Shown here one piece after another: positions 43,634 to 51,638 of a stretch of DNA of 53,657 bases; position 1 is the first letter of the stretch; each line of letters opens with the position of its first letter. Position numbers and translations under genes: made by a program. Source of the DNA: an uncultured Lachnospiraceae bacterium (GTDB taxonomy: Bacteria; Bacillota; Clostridia; Lachnospirales; Lachnospiraceae). The stretch covers positions 1 through 53,657 of the forward strand of contig CAMWPB010000029.1 in assembly GCA_947176065.1 (NCBI GenBank). The letters run 5' to 3'. A model generated the notes under the pieces. That model made no database searches. It had not been told where the DNA came from and worked only from the letters and a program-made list of their open reading frames with translations.

Positions 43634-45418
43634 ATGATTTTCGGAAAACACATTAACCGTTACTATATCAAGCACGGGCCGCTTTTGCTAGTGGGCATTG
43701 CGGCGCTTGTTTTTGTGGACTATTTTCAGTTGATCCTGCCGGAGCTGTACCGCATTGTGGTGAACGGCATGAATGGCGCTCTTGTGGAAACAGGCGGGGA
43801 ATTCGTGCCTTTTACCATGGAAGTTCTGTTGGATGAGGTGTGCCTGCGGGCCATCGTGGTCATTCTGGTCATGGTGGTGGGGCGTTTTTTGTGGCGCGTC
43901 AGTTTCTACGGTGCGGCAATCCGGGTGGAAACCGATCTGCGCAACAGGATGTTTGACCACTGTAAAGACCTGTCCCAGGATTATTTTCAGGTAAACAAGG
44001 TGGGCAATCTGATGAGCCTGTTTACCAACGATCTGGACACCATACAGGAGTGCTTCGGAGACGGGGTATTAATGTTTTGCGACGCCCTGTTTCTGGGACT
44101 GCTCGCTTTTTATAAGATGTGGAGAATGGACCGGATACTGACGGGGCTTTCTATGATCCCCATGGCAATTCTGTTCCTGATCGGAACGGTGATGTTTAAG
44201 GCGATGAAGGCGAAATGGGAGATCAGGCAGGAGGCTTTTTCGAGGCTTTCCGATTTTTCGCAGGAAAACTTCTCAGGTATTGCGGTGATCAAGGCCTTTG
44301 TGAAAGAGCTTCTGGAGCTTCGGGAGTTTAAAAAGCTGAATCGGGAAAACGAGGAAATCAATGTGGCGTACACGAGGATTTCCACGCTGCTCGATATTCT
44401 GACGTTTCTGCTCGTGGAGTCGGTGATCTGCGTGATTCTTGGGTACGGCGGTTATCTGGTTTACTGCGGCAGCTTTGATGCGGGACGGCTTGTGGAGTAT
44501 ATTGTGTACTTCAATTCCGTTATATGGCCTGTCATGGCGGTGTCCATGCTGATTGAGAAGACTTCCCGTGGGAAGGCGTCCTTAAACCGGGTGGGTGAGC
44601 TTTTGGAGGCCGGGATTACGGTGAAGGATCGGGAAGGTGTGACGGAACTTACGGATATGCGCGGAGAGATCGAGTTCCGGCATCTGACGTTTCGCTATCC
44701 GGACGGGGAGTCGGACGCGCTGCGGGATGTCTGCTTTACCATCCATGCCGGTGAGAGCGTGGGCGTGGTAGGAAGAACCGGCTGCGGCAAGACCATTCTG
44801 GTGGATTTGATTCTGCGCGCTTACAATGTGCCGGACGGCACGCTCTTTATCGACGGCCATGATGTAAACACGGTTTCCATCCGATCTGTGCGGGAAGGGT
44901 GTTCCTATGTGCCGCAGGATAATTTTCTCTTTTCCGACACCATTGAAAATAATATCTCCTTTGCGGTGGATGAGGCTGACAACGCGCTGGTGGAGCGGGC
45001 TGCGAAGTTATCCGACGTGCACGACGATATTTGTGATTTTACGGCCGGGTACCAGACCGTGCTCGGCGAGCGGGGCGTGACTGTCTCAGGAGGTCAGAAG
45101 CAGAGAATCTCTATCGCGCGGGCGCTCATAAAGGAGGCTGCCGTTCTGATTTTGGATGACTCGGTTTCGGCGGTGGATATGAAGACAGAGAAGATTATTC
45201 TGAAAAATCTTCTGGAGAACAGAAAAGGACGTACAACAATTCTGATTGCGCATAGAATCTCCACGGTGGAGCAAATGGATAAGATTATCTTCATAGATGA
45301 AGGGCGCGTCTGTGCGGTGGGCAGCCATGAGAGCCTGTATGAGAGCTGTGAGGACTATCGGAGGATGGTTGATTTACAGCGCATGGAGGAGGAAGCGGGA
45401 GGTGAGGCCGATGTATGA
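43634..45418 (+). CDS. ABC exporter half-transporter, degenerate-site subunit
   Basis: 594 residues: six membrane helices (about 1-330) and a nucleotide-binding domain. Walker A is GRTGCGKT (about 378-385), signature VSGGQKQR (about 483-490) and Walker B AVLILDDS. The catalytic Glu after Walker B is Asp here, as in the degenerate site of heterodimeric exporters such as BmrC and TM287. It overlaps the next gene by 8 bases. The two very likely form a heterodimeric lipid, peptide or drug exporter. GGAGG precedes the ATG. Confidence 0.92.
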   Translation: MIFGKHINRYYIKHGPLLLVGIAALVFVDYFQLILPELYRIVVNGMNGALVETGGEFVPFTMEVLLDEVCLRAIVVILVMVVGRFLWRVSFYGAAIRVETDLRNRMFDHCKDLSQDYFQVNKVGNLMSLFTNDLDTIQECFGDGVLMFCDALFLGLLAFYKMWRMDRILTGLSMIPMAILFLIGTVMFKAMKAKWEIRQEAFSRLSDFSQENFSGIAVIKAFVKELLELREFKKLNRENEEINVAYTRISTLLDILTFLLVESVICVILGYGGYLVYCGSFDAGRLVEYIVYFNSVIWPVMAVSMLIEKTSRGKASLNRVGELLEAGITVKDREGVTELTDMRGEIEFRHLTFRYPDGESDALRDVCFTIHAGESVGVVGRTGCGKTILVDLILRAYNVPDGTLFIDGHDVNTVSIRSVREGCSYVPQDNFLFSDTIENNISFAVDEADNALVERAAKLSDVHDDICDFTAGYQTVLGERGVTVSGGQKQRISIARALIKEAAVLILDDSVSAVDMKTEKIILKNLLENRKGRTTILIAHRISTVEQMDKIIFIDEGRVCAVGSHESLYESCEDYRRMVDLQRMEEEAGGEADV

Positions 45419-47312
45419 GTATTATCCGCTGATTGTAGTGGGCGCGATCGTGGGGGTGTTCTCCCTCATTCTGCTGACCGCCTATCTGACGGTGAAGGAC
45501 AAGAAGCAGACGATGGGTTTTGAGAGACAGATTGGTGACCGGGAAATTATGGGGCGTCTTCTGCATTACGCCAGACCCTATCTGCCGCAGTTTCTTCTGG
45601 TGGGTGCGGTGATGCTGTTTACCATTGCCTATGACGTGGTTTCCCCTTTTATTATCGGGAGGATTGAGGAGTTGGTCGCGGGAGAGTTCCGGATGCCGCA
45701 GATTTACCGGGCGATGACGGTCTATGTGAGCATTCTGCTCGTTTCCATGGTGTGCGCGTACATACAGGCGGTGGTGCTGCAAAAGACGGGGCAGAGAATT
45801 ATCTCCGTTATGAGGGAAGACCTGTTTGTGAAGATTGAGAGCCTTTCCCACGAGCAGCTTAATGAGATTCCTGTCGGTAAGCTTGTGACCCGCGTGACCA
45901 ACGACACCAACGCGATATCCATGATGTTTACCAATCTGCTTGTCAACTTTGCGAGAAATATATTCGTGATTGTGGGCGTGTTTGCGGCAATGCTTGTGTT
46001 GAGCTATGAGCTGACGCTCATGATCCTCTGCTTTGTACCCTTTATCGTGCTGTTTACGGTGATTTTTCGCAAGTTTTCCAGAAGGGCTTACCGAAAGGTA
46101 AAGGACTGTACCACGGATATCAACACGTATTTGTCGGAAAACCTGTCAGGCATTAAGATTACGCAGATTTTTAACAGGGAGGAGGCAAAAATGCAGGAAT
46201 TTCGGGAAAGAAGTGTTGCTCTTGGGCGGGCGAAGCAGGAGCAGATACTGGTGTTTGGCATTTTCCGGCCTCTGGTGTATATGCTGTATGTCAGCTCCAT
46301 TCTCTGTCTTTTGTATCTGGGCGGCAGAGGCTATCTGGAAAATCGGGGTTTTATGGGACAGGTGATCACGAGCGGCATATTGGTGTCTTTCTACATGTAT
46401 ATTTCAAAGTTCTATAATCCGATCCAGAATCTGGCGGAGCAGTTTAACTGGCTGCAGTCGGCGTTTGCCTCCGCGGAGAAGGTTTTCACGATTATGGATC
46501 TGGAGCCTGCCATACAGGATGCGCCGGATGCGGTGGAGCTTGAGACGGTGAGAGGGGAGATTGAGTTTCGGGATGTGTGGTTTTCCTATGTGGAGGGGGA
46601 GTGGGTGCTAAAAGGCGTTTCCTTCCATGTGATGCCGAAGGAGACGGTGGCCTTTGTGGGTTCCACAGGCTCCGGCAAGACCACGATCCTGTCTTTGATC
46701 TGCAGAAATTATGAGTTCCAGAAAGGAGAAATTCTCATAGACGGGATTGACATACGCAAGATCAAAATTGCTTCCCTGCGCAGGCACTTCGGGCAGATGC
46801 TGCAGGATGTCTTTCTCTTTTCGGGTACGATCCGCAGCAATATCGTACTGCGGGCGGAGGGAATTTCCGATGCCCAAGTCTGGAAGGCATGCCGGTATGT
46901 GAATGCGGATCATTTCATTGATAAGCTGGAAAAAGGACTGGACGAGGAAGTGCGGGAGAGAGGAAACAATTTCTCGGCGGGACAAAGACAGCTTTTATCC
47001 TTTGCCAGAACCATTGTGCATAAGCCGGAGGTGATGATTCTGGACGAGGCCACGGCAAATATCGATACGGAGACGGAGCTTTTGATTCAGAATTCACTGG
47101 AAAAGATGCAGAATATAGGAACGATGCTGATGGTGGCTCACAGGTTGTCCACGATCCAGAATGCGGACAGGATTATTGTGCTTTCCCACGGAAAGATCAT
47201 GGAGCAGGGGACCCATCAGGAGCTTCTGAAGCTGCAGGGGAAATACTACCGGCTTTACCATCTGCAGTACAGGCGTGAGGAAATGGCGCGGGAGAAAAAG
47301 GGCGCCGTCTGA
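45411..47312 (+). CDS. ABC exporter half-transporter, canonical-site subunit
   Basis: ATG 45411 (MYEYYPLIVVGAIVG, 633 residues) lies inside the end of the first subunit, with GGAGG upstream. An extra N-terminal helix is present (about 5-28). Walker A is GSTGSGKT, signature FSAGQRQ, and Walker B VMILDEA with the catalytic Glu. The signature Ala for Gly would line the degenerate site formed with the first subunit, matching that subunit's Asp. So the pair has one active and one impaired ATP site. Substrate unknown. Confidence 0.92.
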   Translation: MYEYYPLIVVGAIVGVFSLILLTAYLTVKDKKQTMGFERQIGDREIMGRLLHYARPYLPQFLLVGAVMLFTIAYDVVSPFIIGRIEELVAGEFRMPQIYRAMTVYVSILLVSMVCAYIQAVVLQKTGQRIISVMREDLFVKIESLSHEQLNEIPVGKLVTRVTNDTNAISMMFTNLLVNFARNIFVIVGVFAAMLVLSYELTLMILCFVPFIVLFTVIFRKFSRRAYRKVKDCTTDINTYLSENLSGIKITQIFNREEAKMQEFRERSVALGRAKQEQILVFGIFRPLVYMLYVSSILCLLYLGGRGYLENRGFMGQVITSGILVSFYMYISKFYNPIQNLAEQFNWLQSAFASAEKVFTIMDLEPAIQDAPDAVELETVRGEIEFRDVWFSYVEGEWVLKGVSFHVMPKETVAFVGSTGSGKTTILSLICRNYEFQKGEILIDGIDIRKIKIASLRRHFGQMLQDVFLFSGTIRSNIVLRAEGISDAQVWKACRYVNADHFIDKLEKGLDEEVRERGNNFSAGQRQLLSFARTIVHKPEVMILDEATANIDTETELLIQNSLEKMQNIGTMLMVAHRLSTIQNADRIIVLSHGKIMEQGTHQELLKLQGKYYRLYHLQYRREEMAREKKGAV

Positions 47313-47380
47313 CGGGCGGGAATGTCTGACGGCGGAGGAGCAAGGGCTGTGCGCGGACGGTAAAGGAACCGGGCGAAGCG

Positions 47381-48106
47381 TCAATTCTGTGCAGAATCAG
47401 AGGTTTCCTCATCGGAATCCTCTGTTGCATACTCTTCTAACAGGCGCATGCCTGCGGTTTCCGTTACAGGAAGGGAGAAGACCACGGATTTTGCTTTGGT
47501 GGTGAGACCGGCATCCTCCATGATGGCGCGCATGATGGCGTTCTTCTGTTCTTTTTTTACAACGATGAAGATAATTTCCTTTTCGGAGGCAAGCGTGACG
47601 CCTAAGAATTTGTCTGCGCTTTCCATGCCGGTGCCCTTGGCGTGGATCACGGTGCCGCCGCCTGCCTGCATTTTTCTTGCGGCGTCCATAATCATTTCGG
47701 TGTAACCCTGATTGGCGATAATGACTAAAAGCTCGTATTTGGTATCCTTCAAAACTGTTTCCTCCCCATTTTCATAGGTTTCTTCCCCCGTCAGGAAACG
47801 GAGCTGCCGGAGGCCGCCGATGCTGGCCAGCGGAATGATAAACGCGACGCCTGTGCCGGGAATGTCGATGCGCATGTCCCGTTCCAGACCGGTTTTTAGT
47901 TTTTTCCATGTCTTCCTTGTGACAACGGAGAAGATGACGGCCTTTTCCGAGCCGTCAAGACCGAAATAGTCCATCAGCTCATTGGTGGCGGTTCCGTTTC
48001 CCAGCGTGATGAAATTGACCGGGACATTATGTTTGTCGTAAAAGGCCGCGAATTCCCTTGTGCGGTCTCTGGTGATGATGGCTGTCATCATATATAGTTC
48101 ACTCAT
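47381..48106 (-). CDS. Tandem P-II-like regulatory protein
   Basis: 241 residues from ATG 48106 behind GGAGGATACGCC. Two P-II-type ferredoxin-like domains are fused: one about 1-100 (MMTAIITRDRTREFAAFYDK) and one about 120-225 (ELLVIIANQGYTEMIMDAAR, GGGTVIHAKGTG). Normal GlnB-type proteins have one such domain of about 112 residues and a uridylylated Tyr in the T-loop, not seen here. It is 80 bases downstream of the DUF1538 gene on the same strand, so it probably regulates that protein by ligand-dependent binding. The C-terminal tail is acidic. Confidence 0.82.
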   Translation of the reverse strand: MSELYMMTAIITRDRTREFAAFYDKHNVPVNFITLGNGTATNELMDYFGLDGSEKAVIFSVVTRKTWKKLKTGLERDMRIDIPGTGVAFIIPLASIGGLRQLRFLTGEETYENGEETVLKDTKYELLVIIANQGYTEMIMDAARKMQAGGGTVIHAKGTGMESADKFLGVTLASEKEIIFIVVKKEQKNAIMRAIMEDAGLTTKAKSVVFSLPVTETAGMRLLEEYATEDSDEETSDSAQN

Positions 48107-48186
48107 GGCGTATCCTCCGTTTACATGATGCTGAGATACTGTATGGGTTCTCTGCGGTCAGACAGTCTGGTCTATATAAAAACCGA

Positions 48187-49746
48187 CTAGAGTTCTATAA
48201 TCAGATCCTCCGGCTCGGCTGCAGCGCCTGCGGCGAGGCCGGCAGTAGGAATGGGCAGGCGGCGTTTCTTTCTGCCCGGCGCTTTCTGGCGCTGGGAGAG
48301 GAGGCCGAGAAGCTGTATGGTGATGAGAGGCGTCATGGCAACCATCGCCACAATGCCGAAAGCGTCCGTCACGATGCTGCCGCCGACTGCACCGCAGGCA
48401 CCCTGCGCAAGCGGAAGCAGAAAGGCTGCGGTCATAGGGCCGGAGGCCACGCCGCCGGAGTCAAAGGCGATGGCAGTGTAAATTTTCGGCACGAAAAAGG
48501 AGATGCCAAGGGCGAAGGCGTAGCCGGGGATTAAAAACCACATGACGGAGATGCCTGTCAGCACGCGCAGCATGGCGATGCCGAGGGATATGGCGACACC
48601 CACGGATAGACAGGTTCCCATGGAGCCTGCGGAAATGGCGCCGTCCGTGATTTCCTCCACCTGTTTGTTCAAAACGTAGACGGCAGGCTCGGCCTTTACG
48701 ATGAAGAAGCCCATAACCATGGCTATGGGAATGAGAAACCATGGATTGGAGGAGGAGCCTAATATCTGTCCGAGATAGTTTCCGGCGGGCATGAAGCCGA
48801 CGTTTACGCCTGTCATAAACAGAACCAGTCCGATGTATGTGTAGGCCAGACCGATCAGCATTTTGGAGAGGGTACGTTTGGAAAGCTTGAGCACCGCAAG
48901 CTGAAACAGGCCGAAAAAGAGCACGATCGGGAAGAGGGAGACTGCGATCTCCGCTATGTAGGTAGGAAATCCCCGGTGGAACAGCGTCCACAGCTCCACG
49001 GAGTCCTGCACGGAAGGAATGACCGGCGGCACATAGCTGCTTTCGCCGGGATGATAGATCATGCCGAGAATCAGTACGGACACGATGGGGCCTATGGAAC
49101 ACAGGGCCACCAGACCGAAGCTGTCGTCCGCGGCGTGGCGGTCATTACGGATGGCGGCAACGCCTACGCCAAGCGCCATGATAAAGGGCACCGTCATGGG
49201 ACCCGTGGTAACGCCGCCGGAATCAAAGGCTACACTTAAAAAATCATCCGGCACGAAAAGCGCCAGAACAAAGACCAGAATATAAAAGAAAATAAGCAGG
49301 GGCGGCAGGGGAATGCGAAAAAGCATACGAAGCAGGGCAATCACCAGAAAAAGAGCCACGCCTCCGGCCACCGCGCCGATCAGGATACCGTTCGGGATGG
49401 AGGGCACCTGCCCTGCAAGCACCTGCAAATCCGGTTCCGACACGGTGATGATAAAGCCGAGAAGGAACGAAAGGGAAACGATAACGCTGAGCTTTTTGCT
49501 TTTGGTCATGCAGGTGCCCACCTTCTCGCCCATGGGAGACATGGCAAGCTCCGCCCCGAGCGTAAAGAACATCATGCCCAGAATGAGCAGCACGGCGCCG
49601 ATCAGAAAGCAGAGGAGAATGCTGGGAGAAATGGGAGCCACGGAAAAACACAAAAAGAGCACGATGACAATGATCGGCAGCACGGCCACCAATGCCTCGC
49701 GTAGTTTTTCTAAGAGTTTTCCACGTAAAATTGTTCTTGCCTGCAA
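48187..49746 (-). CDS. DUF1538 family integral membrane protein
   Basis: 519 residues, initiating at TTG 49746 (MQARTILRGKLLEKLREALV) with GAGGTGG upstream. About twelve helices form two related halves. Each half has a FDSGGV-TGPMT-type motif (VAFDSGGVTTGPMTVPF and IAFDSGGVASGPMTAAF) and a SEPD/KAEPA-type motif (SEPDLQVLAGQV and KAEPAVYVLNKQV). The inverted or repeated symmetry suggests a transporter. Its genomic partnership with P-II-like proteins is a recurrent context. The substrate is unknown. The tail (about 495-519) is Ala/Gly/Glu rich and ends in LIIEL-type residues. Confidence 0.85.
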   Translation of the reverse strand: MQARTILRGKLLEKLREALVAVLPIIVIVLFLCFSVAPISPSILLCFLIGAVLLILGMMFFTLGAELAMSPMGEKVGTCMTKSKKLSVIVSLSFLLGFIITVSEPDLQVLAGQVPSIPNGILIGAVAGGVALFLVIALLRMLFRIPLPPLLIFFYILVFVLALFVPDDFLSVAFDSGGVTTGPMTVPFIMALGVGVAAIRNDRHAADDSFGLVALCSIGPIVSVLILGMIYHPGESSYVPPVIPSVQDSVELWTLFHRGFPTYIAEIAVSLFPIVLFFGLFQLAVLKLSKRTLSKMLIGLAYTYIGLVLFMTGVNVGFMPAGNYLGQILGSSSNPWFLIPIAMVMGFFIVKAEPAVYVLNKQVEEITDGAISAGSMGTCLSVGVAISLGIAMLRVLTGISVMWFLIPGYAFALGISFFVPKIYTAIAFDSGGVASGPMTAAFLLPLAQGACGAVGGSIVTDAFGIVAMVAMTPLITIQLLGLLSQRQKAPGRKKRRLPIPTAGLAAGAAAEPEDLIIEL

Positions 49747-49784
49747 TACGCCACCTCATTTGACAGAATTTTGTTTTTGGATTG

Positions 49785-49813
49785 GCGGGCGGTTTGGCAA
49801 ACTGTCTGCCCGC
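49785..49813 (-). other. Hairpin in the leader of the DUF1538 gene
   Basis: GCGGGC (49785-49790) pairs with GCCCGC (49808-49813); inner GTTT/AAAC extends the stem. It lies between the predicted minus-strand start and the TTG codon. Confidence 0.5.
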
Positions 49814-49819
49814 AGTATT

Positions 49820-49848
49820 ATCTTATAATGAAACGGGACGCTTGACAA
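49820..49848 (-). promoter_or_regulatory. Promoter of the DUF1538/P-II operon
   Basis: On the minus strand TTGTCA (49848-49843), 17-base spacer, TAAGAT (49825-49820). It is divergent from the ruvB promoter, about 20 bases away. Confidence 0.6.
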
Positions 49849-49866
49849 GAGTAAAAAGCGTACGGC

Positions 49867-49895
49867 TTGCGAAGCGGACGCAGAAATGCTATGAT
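49867..49895 (+). promoter_or_regulatory. Promoter of ruvB
   Basis: TTGCGA (49867-49872), 17-base spacer, TATGAT (49890-49895), with an extended TGC before the -10 box. It gives ruvB its own start in place of ruvA read-through. Confidence 0.6.
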
Positions 49896-49958
49896 TGGGA
49901 ACGTAGATAAAAGATTGAACAATAAGCTGGTTGCGCTTGTTTTGATACGGAGGAATTT

Positions 49959-50957
49959 ATGCCGGGTAGAATGATCGAGACAAATCTGATAGAGGAAGAT
50001 ATTAAAATAGAAGGGTCGCTGCGGCCCCAGACGCTTGTTGACTATATTGGTCAGGAGAAAGTGAAGGACAATCTCAAGATTTACATTGAGGCGGCGAAGC
50101 AGAGGGGGGACGCGCTGGATCACGTGCTGTTCTATGGGCCGCCCGGGCTGGGGAAGACCACTCTGGCGGGGATCATTGCCAATGAGATGGGCGTGCATAT
50201 GAAGGTCACCAGCGGCCCGGCCATCGAAAAGCCGGGGGAGATGGCGGCGATCCTCAACAATCTGCAGGAGGGCGACCTGCTCTTTGTGGACGAAATCCAC
50301 AGGCTGAACCGTCAGGTGGAAGAGGTTTTGTATCCGGCCATGGAGGATTATGCCATTGACATTATGATAGGAAAAGGCCCGACAGCCCGCTCCATCCGTC
50401 TGGATCTGCCTCATTTTACGCTGGTGGGGGCGACTACCAGGGCGGGACTTCTGACCGCGCCGCTGCGCGACCGCTTCGGCATGATCCACAGGCTGGAGTT
50501 TTACACGGTGAAGGAGCTTACGGTTATCATCAGACAGTCGGCAAAAAAGCTGGGTGTGGAGATCGACGAGAAGGGCGCCGTGGAGCTGGCCAGAAGGAGC
50601 CGGGGCACGCCGCGCCTTGCCAACCGCATTCTGAAACGGGTGCGGGACTTCGCACAGGTAAAGTATGACGGTGCGATCACGGAAGAGGTTGCGAAAGTGG
50701 CGCTTGATCTGATGGATGTGGACAAGATGGGACTGGATCATGTGGACAGGAATATTCTCATGACCATGATGGAGAAATTTAAGGGCGGCCCGGTGGGACT
50801 TGATACGCTGGCGGCGGCTATTGGGGAGGATGCCGGGACGATAGAGGACGTGTACGAGCCGTATCTGATCCAGAACGGATTTTTGAACCGTACGCCCAGG
50901 GGAAGAATGGTTACTGATCTTGCATACCGGCATTTTGGATTGGAGATTCCGACATAA
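49959..50957 (+). CDS. ruvB: Holliday junction branch migration ATPase RuvB
   Basis: 332 residues, normal for RuvB, starting after CGGAGGAATTT. AAA+ motifs: GPPGLGKT (60-67), [16 protein letters not shown] (Walker B), and the family's [18 protein letters not shown]. The C-terminal winged-helix part ends [17 protein letters not shown]. It is the motor for branch migration with RuvA. It is separated from ruvA by about 6.4 kb, which is unusual since these genes are usually adjacent. Confidence 0.97.
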   Translation: MPGRMIETNLIEEDIKIEGSLRPQTLVDYIGQEKVKDNLKIYIEAAKQRGDALDHVLFYGPPGLGKTTLAGIIANEMGVHMKVTSGPAIEKPGEMAAILNNLQEGDLLFVDEIHRLNRQVEEVLYPAMEDYAIDIMIGKGPTARSIRLDLPHFTLVGATTRAGLLTAPLRDRFGMIHRLEFYTVKELTVIIRQSAKKLGVEIDEKGAVELARRSRGTPRLANRILKRVRDFAQVKYDGAITEEVAKVALDLMDVDKMGLDHVDRNILMTMMEKFKGGPVGLDTLAAAIGEDAGTIEDVYEPYLIQNGFLNRTPRGRMVTDLAYRHFGLEIPT

Positions 50958-51059
50958 AAATTCTGGCGGTGCACGACGGTCTGGATCATGTGGAGGCAGG
51001 ACAACGGAAGAACCCCGGAAAAATGTTACAGAAATGTTACATGAATAGGAAAGTGGGGC

Positions 51060-51088
51060 TTGAAATTCCGTCTTAAGGCAGATATAAT
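51060..51088 (+). promoter_or_regulatory. Promoter of zapA
   Basis: TTGAAA (51060-51065), 17-base spacer, perfect TATAAT (51083-51088). Confidence 0.8.
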
Positions 51089-51128
51089 AGTGATGATAGT
51101 GTAGGTACAGCGATGGAGGGGCGCTCCT

Positions 51129-51542
51129 ATGTCAACGAAAACAGATACAGAAGTGATTATCGCCGGCAAGGTTTTCACGCTGAGCGGTTATGAGAGTGAG
51201 GAGTACCTACAGAAGGTTGCGTCCTACATAAACAATAAAATAGCCGAATATAACAAGATTGACAGTTTCAGGCGGCAGCCGATGGATACGCAGAATGTGC
51301 TGCTGCAGCTCAACATAGCGGATGATTATTTTAAGGCGAAGAAGCAGATCAACCTTCTGGAAGAGGATCTGAAGAATAAGAACGACGAGGTGTACGCACT
51401 GAAGCATGATCTGATTGCGGCGCAGATGAAACTGGAAAATACTGAGAAAAATGTCAAGAGTCTCCAGAAGGAGGCGAATGAAAATGCGAAGCAGATCGTC
51501 CGTATGGAGACGGAGCTGAAGGAGCGCAAAGGGAAATCATAG
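51129..51542 (+). CDS. zapA: Cell division protein ZapA
   Basis: 137 residues starting MSTKTDTEVIIAGKVFTLSGYESEEYLQ after GGAGGGGCG. The N-terminal ZapA fold (about 1-70) includes the YLQKVASYINNKI helix region. A coiled coil follows (about 75-135), longer than usual for ZapA. ZapA binds and bundles FtsZ at the division site. It has its own promoter and a terminator at 51565. Confidence 0.88.
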   Translation: MSTKTDTEVIIAGKVFTLSGYESEEYLQKVASYINNKIAEYNKIDSFRRQPMDTQNVLLQLNIADDYFKAKKQINLLEEDLKNKNDEVYALKHDLIAAQMKLENTEKNVKSLQKEANENAKQIVRMETELKERKGKS

Positions 51543-51564
51543 AACAGGTACATAAAGAGTATGG

Positions 51565-51590
51565 AGCAGATCCCCGGGTCTGCTTCTTTT
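51565..51590 (+). terminator. Terminator after zapA
   Basis: AGCAGATC (51565-51572) pairs with GGTCTGCT (51577-51584) with one G-T pair, followed by TCTTTT. Confidence 0.75.
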
Positions 51591-51638
51591 ACGCTAAAGG
51601 AAATGATGGCGGTTTCTTGTAGGAAGCGGAGTGACGAT

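Noticed and set aside
49818..50933. A 371-codon minus-strand frame over ruvB
   Set aside because: It is antisense to ruvB, which has full motifs.
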